Below are positions 1 to 4,900 of a stretch of DNA of 10,001 nucleotides, in pieces. The position numbers and the translations under genes were made by a program. Positions within the stretch are counted from its first letter, which is position 1. Each line of letters starts with the position of its first letter. The notes under the pieces were generated by a model, which saw only the letters and a program-made list of their open reading frames with translations, was not told the DNA's origin and did no database searches. The DNA is from UBA668 sp046086305 (GTDB lineage: Bacteria; Actinomycetota; Acidimicrobiia; Acidimicrobiales; Ilumatobacteraceae): NCBI GenBank assembly GCA_046086305.1, contig JBJSXI010000066.1, positions 1 to 10,001 of the forward strand, written 5' to 3'.

Positions 1-2252
1 CCCGGACCATCCCACAGATCGTGCGCGCCAACGTCCTCACGCCGATCAACATCGTCATCGGCAGCCTCGCCGCGCTGGTGCTGGCCGCCGGCTCACCGAA
101 GAACGCCCTCTTCGGCGGGATCATCGTCGTGAACAGTGTGATCGGCGTGGTGCAGGAGGTGCGTGCCAAGCGGGTGCTCGATCGTCTCAGTGTGGTCAAC
201 GCACCTCGTGCCCACGCGGTGCGCGACGGGCAAGTGTGCACGCTGCGCGTTCACGAACTGGTGCTCGACGACATCGTCGAATTGCGCTCCGGCGACCAGG
301 TGGTCGCCGACGGCACCGTCGTCACCGCCGACCGACTCGAACTCGACGAGGCACTCCTCACCGGTGAGGCCGACCCGGTCGCCAAGCTGCCCGACGACAC
401 CGTGCTCAGCGGCAGCGCAGTGGTCGCCGGCACGGGTCGGATGGTCGTCACGAAGGTCGGCGCCGAGAACTACGCAGCCCGCCTCGCCGAGGAAGCACGG
501 CGGTTCACGCTCGTCAACTCGCCTCTGCGCAACGACATCGACCGCATCGTCACCTTCGTCGGATGGATGATCGTGCCCGTCGGCACACTGCTCGCGACGA
601 GCCAATTCCTCCGCCGAGATGAAGGGTGGCGCGAAAGTGTCATCAGCACCGTCGCCGGACTCGTCGGCATGGTGCCCGAAGGGTTGGTCCTGCTCACCAG
701 TGTTGCGTTCGCCGTCGGCGTGGTGCGCCTCGCAGGTCGTCGCTGCCTCGTCCAGGAACTACCGGCGATCGAGGTGCTCGCCCGCGTCGATGTGCTGTGC
801 GCCGACAAGACCGGCACGATCACCGAGGGTGCACTCGCCCTCGCCGACATCGAGCCGCTGCACGGCGACACCGACAGGATCCGCACGGCACTCGCCGCGA
901 TGGCGCACCTCGATCCCGACCCGAACAGCACGGTGCGGGCGATCGCTGCATCACTGCCGATGCCCACCACCACATCTGGCCTCGTCGGACGCGTACCCTT
1001 TTCGTCGCAACGCAAGTGGAGCGCGGTCGATCTCGGCGAGTTGGGCTGCTGGGTGCTCGGCGCACCCGAGAACGTCCTCGGCCCCACCTACGGCGGCGCA
1101 CTACGCGACCGGGTCGAGGGCCACGCCGCCGACGGACGCCGGGTGCTCGTCCTCGCCGCCACGCCGACACTGCCCGACATGACCATCGGCGGGCCGCCGC
1201 AGGCGCAGCTCGCCGCGCTCGTGCTGCTCGAAGATGTCGTGCGCAACGACGCGCCCGCCACACTCGGCTACTTCGCGGCGCAGGGCGTGGACGTGAAGGT
1301 GATCAGTGGCGACAACCACGTCACCGTCGCCGCCGTCGCCCGGCGCGCTGGCCTCGACGGGTGGCACGACCACGTCGACGCCACCGTGCTGCCACCCGAC
1401 GACAGTGCCGAGTTCGGCGACGTCGTCGAGCGCACCACCGTCTTCGGTCGGGTCACCCCACACCAGAAGCGCGCGATGGTCGATGCGCTCCAGGCCCGCG
1501 GCCACACCGTGGCGATGACCGGTGACGGCGTCAACGATGTCCTCGCCCTGAAGGAGTCCGACTGCGGCATTGCGATGGCGTCAGGCAGCGAGGCCACCCG
1601 CGCCGTCGCCCAACTGGTGCTGCTCGACTCGAACTTCGCCGCCCTTCCCGCCGTGGTGGGTGAGGGTCGCAGGGTCATCAACAACATCGAGCGGGTCGCC
1701 AGCCTGTTCCTCGCCAAGACGACCTACTCGGTGATCCTGTCCGTACTCACCGGTGTGTTCGCCCTCGCCTATCCGCTCCGACCGATCCACCTGACGATCC
1801 TCAGCTGGTTCACGATCGGGATGCCCGCGTTCGTGATGGCCCTCGAACCAAACGACCAGCGGGTGAGCCCCGGCTTCCTTCGCCGTGTGCTCGGGCGGGC
1901 CGTCCCGGCAGGTGTCGTGATCGCCGTGCTCACCATGATCCTCTTCGCTGTCGTCCAACTCGACGATCGCATCGACCCAGACCGGGCACGCACGGTCGCG
2001 GTCCTCGTCGCCGGTTCGGTCGCGCTGATGAACCTCGCCCGCACAGCAAGGCCGATGACCCGCCTGCGCGCCGCGCTCGTGTCGACCATGACGGGTCTGT
2101 TCGCGCTCGCCTTCGTCGTCCCCGGGGGTCGCGACCTGTTCGAGTTGCCGGTCACCGAAGCATGGGCCTACGCGGCCGCGGGGGTGGCGATCGCCGTCGC
2201 CTGGCCACTGCTCGACCTCGGAGCCCGCATCGCCGACAGGTGGCGCGAGTAG
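1..2252 (+). CDS. ctpE: CtpE-like cation-transporting P-type ATPase (5' end missing)
   Basis: This is a membrane pump that couples ATP hydrolysis to cation transport. The reading frame is open to the left edge (first full codon at 3, reading R-T-I-P-Q-I-V before the GTG at 21), so the true start lies outside the window and perhaps 40-50 residues are missing. Counting from the GTG at 21: two membrane segments (about 5-47), an actuator domain with the TGEAD motif near 114-118, TM3-TM4 with MVPEGL (P219), the phosphorylated aspartate D262 in DKTGT, and the hinge GDGVND at 501-506, then a C-terminal bundle of about six helices (565-735). The segment LRPIHLTILSWFTIGMPAF is close to what I recall of mycobacterial CtpE, a calcium-uptake ATPase. 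Substrate here is inferred; Ca2+ is the best guess. No N-terminal metal-binding domain is visible in the part present. The glutathione peroxidase starts 10 bp after the TAG, which suggests co-transcription. Confidence 0.93.
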   Translation, partial: RTIPQIVRANVLTPINIVIGSLAALVLAAGSPKNALFGGIIVVNSVIGVVQEVRAKRVLDRLSVVNAPRAHAVRDGQVCTLRVHELVLDDIVELRSGDQVVADGTVVTADRLELDEALLTGEADPVAKLPDDTVLSGSAVVAGTGRMVVTKVGAENYAARLAEEARRFTLVNSPLRNDIDRIVTFVGWMIVPVGTLLATSQFLRRDEGWRESVISTVAGLVGMVPEGLVLLTSVAFAVGVVRLAGRRCLVQELPAIEVLARVDVLCADKTGTITEGALALADIEPLHGDTDRIRTALAAMAHLDPDPNSTVRAIAASLPMPTTTSGLVGRVPFSSQRKWSAVDLGELGCWVLGAPENVLGPTYGGALRDRVEGHAADGRRVLVLAATPTLPDMTIGGPPQAQLAALVLLEDVVRNDAPATLGYFAAQGVDVKVISGDNHVTVAAVARRAGLDGWHDHVDATVLPPDDSAEFGDVVERTTVFGRVTPHQKRAMVDALQARGHTVAMTGDGVNDVLALKESDCGIAMASGSEATRAVAQLVLLDSNFAALPAVVGEGRRVINNIERVASLFLAKTTYSVILSVLTGVFALAYPLRPIHLTILSWFTIGMPAFVMALEPNDQRVSPGFLRRVLGRAVPAGVVIAVLTMILFAVVQLDDRIDPDRARTVAVLVAGSVALMNLARTARPMTRLRAALVSTMTGLFALAFVVPGGRDLFELPVTEAWAYAAAGVAIAVAWPLLDLGARIADRWRE

Positions 2253-2262
2253 GGTCGCCCCC

Positions 2263-2730
2263 ATGTCGACCATGTACGACCTGACGATGCACTCGATCAC
2301 CGGCGAGGAGGTGGCCCTCGCCGACTACCGCGGCACGGTCTGCCTCATCGTCAATCTCGCCAGCCTTTGAGGCCTCACCCCGCAGTACGCAGGTCTGCGT
2401 GCGCTCCACGACGAATACTCGTCTCGCGGTTTCGCCGTGCTCGGCTTCCCGTGCAACCAGTTCGGTGAGCAGGAACCCGGCACCGACGCCGAGATCCTCG
2501 AGTTCGCCACCAGTCGGTACGGGGTCACCTTCCCGATGTTCTCGAAGATCGCCGTGAACGGTGACGACGCCTGCGACCTCTACCGCTGGCTGCGCAACGA
2601 GACCGGCGGTGCCGACATCTCGTGGAACTTCGAGAAGTTCCTCGTCGGGCGCAACGGCGCCGTGGTCGACCGCTTCTCGCCGATGACCACCCCCGAACAG
2701 CTCGTCGCTGCGATCACCGAGATCCTGTGA
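2263..2730 (+). CDS. gpx: Glutathione peroxidase, predicted selenoprotein (in-frame TGA = Sec36)
   Basis: This enzyme reduces hydrogen or organic peroxides with thiols. The frame from ATG 2263 to TGA 2728 encodes 155 residues, the normal length for a compact bacterial GPx, if the internal TGA at 2368-2370 is read through. That codon is residue 36, in N-L-A-S-L-U-G-L-T-P-Q-Y, the place of the peroxidatic Cys or Sec. Homology continues on both sides: M-Y-D-L-T-M-H-S-I-T-G before it, and FPCNQFGEQEPG (62-73, catalytic Gln66), YGVTFPMF (86-93), WNFEKFLVGRNG (121-132, catalytic Trp121 and Asn122) after it. The catalytic tetrad is thus complete with Sec. The resolving Cys of thioredoxin-type GPx (EFCxxxYGVTFP) is Ala82 here; remaining cysteines are 27, 64 and 104. 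The start lacks a strong Shine-Dalgarno and lies 10 bp after the ATPase stop; ATG 2272 is an alternative. A one-base error from TGC (Cys) is the main competing explanation. Confidence 0.85.
2371..2403 (+). promoter_or_regulatory. Candidate bacterial SECIS hairpin after the Sec codon
   Basis: Right after the in-frame TGA (2368-2370) a stem of 7 pairs (2385-2391 with 2396-2402, one of them G-U) closes a GGTC loop at 2392-2395. The loop G-U lies 23-24 nt after the TGA. Bacterial SECIS elements sit within the coding region just downstream of UGA and present a G-U in the apical loop to SelB. The ten bases GCAGGTCTGC match the apical part of the E. coli fdhF SECIS as I remember it. Unlike fdhF there is no clear bulged U in the upper stem. 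An alternative fold pairs 2381-2385 with 2395-2399 around a 9-nt loop. Function is inferred; no folding program was run. Confidence 0.68.
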
Positions 2731-2784
2731 GGGATTCGCTGCACCGTCGGTAGTCTCGGCCGCCACGGCTCCCCCGGCTCCCAC

Positions 2785-2799
2785 CGCCGCACTGCGGCG
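2785..2799 (+). other. GC hairpin in the 5' leader of the 2817 gene
   Basis: CGCCGC (2785-2790) and GCGGCG (2794-2799) form a 6-bp stem around the loop ACT. It lies 8 bp before the GGAGG ribosome binding site of the next gene and 55 bp after the peroxidase stop. No T-run follows, so a classic intrinsic terminator is doubtful. It could be a weak terminator for the upstream genes, a leader structure, or chance in GC-rich DNA. Confidence 0.35.
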
Positions 2800-2816
2800 T
2801 CACGCCCGGAGGATCC

Positions 2817-3335
2817 ATGTCGCTCCCGCCGTTCCGAGTTCCTCGTCGTCGTCCCCGTCTCCGGCTCGACTCCGCCGGCCACGAGTGGAGCATCTTCCTG
2901 CCCGACCCCGACGACCCGCTCATCGTCAGCGGTTTCGGTGAGGCCGCGCTCCTCGCCGCCGCAGTGGTCGACCTGCCGGTTCACCACGAGGTGCTCGTGC
3001 TGCTCGACGCCCACCGCCGTGTCACGGCGATGCTCCTCGATCCACCCGCCGAGGTCGGAGTGCTGGTGGGCCTCGCCGATCTCCCCGGGGCCGAGACACC
3101 GTTCAGCCAGACCCTGGTGGTGCTCCTCGCCAACGACGCCACGCCGGTCAATGGCGCACCGTCGGCCGACGAGCGCTACGGCTATCGCGCCCTGCGGCGG
3201 ATCCACATGGCCCAGGGTCTCCTGCTGCTCGACATCGTCGTCACCGACGGCGAGACCGTGCGCAGTATCGCCATCGGCTGCGACCCCGATCCGGTGTGGT
3301 TCGACGAGACCCCGGTCTCGGCCATCGTCAGCTGA
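2817..3335 (+). CDS. Hypothetical protein, 172 aa
   Basis: I do not recognise a characterised family. The ATG at 2817 is preceded by a good ribosome binding site, GGAGG at 2808-2812, which fixes the start. The protein begins with a basic stretch (RVPRRRPRLRLD), then appears to be a soluble alpha/beta domain: a strand-like segment HEVLVLLDAHRRVTAML near 58-74, a second hydrophobic core GVLVGLADLPG near 80-90, a strand near 101-107 (TLVVLLA), and a C-terminal core LLLLDIVVTDGETVRSIAIG. The LLD-x-x-x-R-V-T pattern is faintly like a RadC/JAB fold, but no metal-binding HxH motif is seen, so this is not a call. There is no signal peptide or clear membrane helix. It has its own 86-bp upstream gap after the peroxidase and converges on the minus-strand gene ending at 3345, with only 9 bp between the stops. 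Base composition matches its neighbours. Confidence 0.8.
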   Translation: MSLPPFRVPRRRPRLRLDSAGHEWSIFLPDPDDPLIVSGFGEAALLAAAVVDLPVHHEVLVLLDAHRRVTAMLLDPPAEVGVLVGLADLPGAETPFSQTLVVLLANDATPVNGAPSADERYGYRALRRIHMAQGLLLLDIVVTDGETVRSIAIGCDPDPVWFDETPVSAIVS

Positions 3336-3344
3336 CGGCCGTCG

Positions 3345-3659
3345 TCATGCAGGTGGCGCCGCACGGTGCAGCACCGCACCGCTCGGCACGAGCTCGACAC
3401 GCTCGTCGTGCACCACCGCGGCACCGTCGACCACCAGGCTCATACCCCCCGACTCGACCGGGGGGAACACGATCGTCACCTCGGGGCGCTCGGCCGCATT
3501 GGCCCGGGTGGTGCGCCCGGCGGTGAGCCACAGTGAGCCGTCCTCGAGCCGCACCGACACCGCGACGACGTGGGCCCGCAGGTCGGGGCCGACGGTGATG
3601 AGGTAGCCCCACGGCCGGTCGGCGAGGGCGGCGGACAGGTCGGTCACGGGGATGCTCAC
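3345..3659 (-). CDS. Short PPOX-like (FMN-binding split barrel) protein, 104 aa
   Basis: Members of this superfamily bind FMN or F420 and do redox chemistry on small molecules; the substrate here cannot be told. The recognisable features are the opening helix and strand (DRPWGYLITVGPDLRAHVVA, residues 15-34), the strand GSLWLTAGRTTRANA (41-55) where family members bind the cofactor phosphate with basic residues, and VTIVFPP (61-67) followed by a final strand pair. At 104 residues it is near the short end of the family, and it lacks a C-terminal dimer extension. The start chosen is GTG 3659, with a weak GGGG element just upstream; the frame is open further 5' but that stretch is antisense to the peroxiredoxin gene. 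It is divergent from the peroxiredoxin, with 184 bp shared upstream DNA. Confidence 0.72.
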   Translation of the reverse strand: MSIPVTDLSAALADRPWGYLITVGPDLRAHVVAVSVRLEDGSLWLTAGRTTRANAAERPEVTIVFPPVESGGMSLVVDGAAVVHDERVELVPSGAVLHRAAPPA

Positions 3660-3763
3660 ACCCCGGTCGTACACCACGGCGTCCCGCCCGGGCCAGTCCG
3701 TGGGCCGAGCAGGCGGCGCTCGACAGGCGACGGCCGGGCTGGACTCGGTCGTCGGCGCATTAC

Positions 3764-3794
3764 CTGACCATTTTGGTCGGCTTTCCGCTATCGT
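3764..3794 (+). promoter_or_regulatory. Predicted promoter of the peroxiredoxin gene with operator-like repeat
   Basis: A -10-like TATCGT lies at 3789-3794 and a -35-like CTGACC at 3764-3769 (spacing 19; TGACCA at 3765-3770 gives 18). The perfect inverted repeat GACCA-TTT-TGGTC at 3766-3778 overlaps the -35 element, a position suited to a repressor. The predicted transcript would have a leader of about 40 nt. This gap also holds the unseen promoter of the divergent PPOX-like gene; I see no clear minus-strand -10 there. Confidence 0.45.
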
Positions 3795-3843
3795 GCTGCC
3801 ACCCGGCCGGCCCGACGAGCCGGCCCCGACCCCAGGAGCCGTC

Positions 3844-4479
3844 ATGCCCATCCGCCTCGGCGACATCGCGCCCGACTTCACCGCCCCCACCACCGCCGGC
3901 GAGATCCACTTCCACGAGTGGCTCGGCGACTCATGGGGTGTGCTGTTCAGCCACCCCAAGGACTTCACCCCGGTGTGCACCACCGAGCTCGGCACCGTCG
4001 CCCGCCTGAAGCCCGAATTCGACCGCCGCAATGTGAAGGTGATCGGCCTGAGCGTCGATCCGGTCGACAGCCATGTCCGCTGGGAGCAGGACATCGCCGA
4101 GACCCAGGGCACGGCGGTGAACTTCCCGATGATCGGCGACCCCGACCGACGCGTCGCCGACCTCTACGACATGGTCCACCCGAACGCCAACGACACCCTC
4201 ACCGTGCGTTCGGTGTTCATCATCGGACCCGACAAGAAGGTCAAGTTGATGCTCACCTATCCCGCCTCGACCGGTCGCAACTTCGACGAGTTGCTGCGCG
4301 TGATCGACAGCCTCCAGCTGACCGCCACGTTCAAGGTCGCCACTCCGGCCAACTGGAACGACGGTGACGACGTCATCATCGGCTCGGCCGTCACCGACGA
4401 CGAGGCGCGCACGCTGTTCCCCGACGGGTGGACCACGGTGAAGCCCTATCTGCGGGTGCTGCCCCAGCCCAGGCGCTGA
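3844..4479 (+). CDS. 1-Cys peroxiredoxin (Prx6-type, AhpC/TSA family)
   Basis: This cytoplasmic thiol peroxidase reduces hydrogen peroxide and alkyl hydroperoxides. The N-terminal thioredoxin-fold domain contains the active-site motif DFTPVCTTE with peroxidatic Cys45; this is the only cysteine in all 211 residues, so it works as a 1-Cys enzyme that needs an outside reductant. The conserved Arg lies in TVRSVFIIGPDKK. The long C-terminal arm typical of the Prx6 group is present (PASTGRNFDELLRVIDSLQL, then TPANWNDGDDVIIG and PYLRVLPQP). Length and motifs fit the family well. ATG 3844 is supported by AGGAG at 3834-3838, 5 nt upstream, and by the family's typical MPIRLGDIAPDF start; the frame stays open upstream but without homology. 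The gene converges with the F420-type gene, with 3 bp between stops. Confidence 0.96.
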   Translation: MPIRLGDIAPDFTAPTTAGEIHFHEWLGDSWGVLFSHPKDFTPVCTTELGTVARLKPEFDRRNVKVIGLSVDPVDSHVRWEQDIAETQGTAVNFPMIGDPDRRVADLYDMVHPNANDTLTVRSVFIIGPDKKVKLMLTYPASTGRNFDELLRVIDSLQLTATFKVATPANWNDGDDVIIGSAVTDDEARTLFPDGWTTVKPYLRVLPQPRR

Positions 4480-4489
4480 GGCTCAGCGC
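4473..4489. terminator. Candidate two-way terminator hairpin spanning both stop codons
   Basis: GCGCTGAG (4473-4480), one central G, and CTCAGCGC (4482-4489) form a perfect inverted repeat; as RNA a 7-bp stem with a GGC loop. The TGA of the plus-strand peroxiredoxin (4477-4479) and the TGA of the minus-strand gene (4483-4485 on plus) occupy mirror positions in it. No T-run follows on either side, so efficiency as an intrinsic terminator is uncertain, though T-poor hairpins between converging genes are common in actinobacteria. Confidence 0.5.
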
Positions 4490-4878
4490 AGCGACGAACT
4501 GCACATCACCCGATCGACCGTGATCTCGAGGACCACCCGGTCGTCGCGCACCTTCGGCGGGCGATAGCGGCCGGCATAGGCCTCGACCGCCGCAGCCACC
4601 GATGCCGCGTCATCGGCCACCTTGATCACGCCCTCGAAGGTGACCCAGCGCGCACCGTCGATCTGGGTGACGGCCGCGCGGCCGCCAGCACGCGCATTGC
4701 GTACCTTCACCGCATCGGCGAAGGTGATCACCCGAACCACGGGTGTACCCGCGTCGTCGCGGACGGTGAATCCCACGGGCACGACGTGCGGCGACCCGTC
4801 GGGGCGCAACGTCGTCAACGACGCGAGATGGCGTTCGCGCACGAACTCGAGCAGCGCCGGCGAAAGGATGACCGTCAC
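4483..4878 (-). CDS. F420-type split-barrel oxidoreductase (Rv2074-like PPOX class)
   Basis: The 131-residue protein matches, from memory, the F420-dependent PPOX class that includes mycobacterial Rv2074, reported as an F420-dependent biliverdin reductase. Diagnostic segments in order are LEFVRERHLASLTTLRPDGS (10-29), PHVVPVGF (30-37), VRVITFADAVKVRNARAG (48-65; the basic residues here contact the cofactor phosphates in relatives), AAVTQIDGARWVTFEG (68-83) and the C-terminal YAGRYRPPKVRDDRVVLEI. Length is normal. Substrate is unknown; biliverdin or another bilin, or quinone-like compounds, are guesses. Start is GTG 4878, with only a weak GGACGG upstream. It begins 22 bp after the stop of the FtsX permease on the same strand, so it is probably the last gene of the ABC operon. 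Its presence implies that the host makes F420. Confidence 0.88.
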   Translation of the reverse strand: MTVILSPALLEFVRERHLASLTTLRPDGSPHVVPVGFTVRDDAGTPVVRVITFADAVKVRNARAGGRAAVTQIDGARWVTFEGVIKVADDAASVAAAVEAYAGRYRPPKVRDDRVVLEITVDRVMCSSSLR

Positions 4879-4900
4879 GTGCCGCCGTCCGGGTGCGACG

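Noticed and set aside
2263..2370. GPx as a pseudogene with a nonsense mutation
   Set aside because: The only disruption is a TGA at the exact Sec site, followed by a SECIS-like hairpin, with all other catalytic residues intact. A sequencing error remains possible but is less economical.
2437..2730. A separate 97-aa GPx-like gene starting at GTG 2437
   Set aside because: It begins inside the family's conserved LGFPCNQFG segment and lacks the active site, while clear homology continues upstream through the TGA to ATG 2263.
3327..3343. Overlapping palindromes GTCAGCTGAC and GACGGCCGTC at the 3335/3345 convergent junction
   Set aside because: They are short, have no spacer for a stable hairpin loop, and such runs are frequent in this composition; too weak to call a terminator.
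3660..4112. N-terminal extension of the minus-strand PPOX-like gene across the peroxiredoxin
   Set aside because: The frame is open, but this stretch is antisense to the peroxiredoxin and its promoter and encodes no split-barrel sequence.
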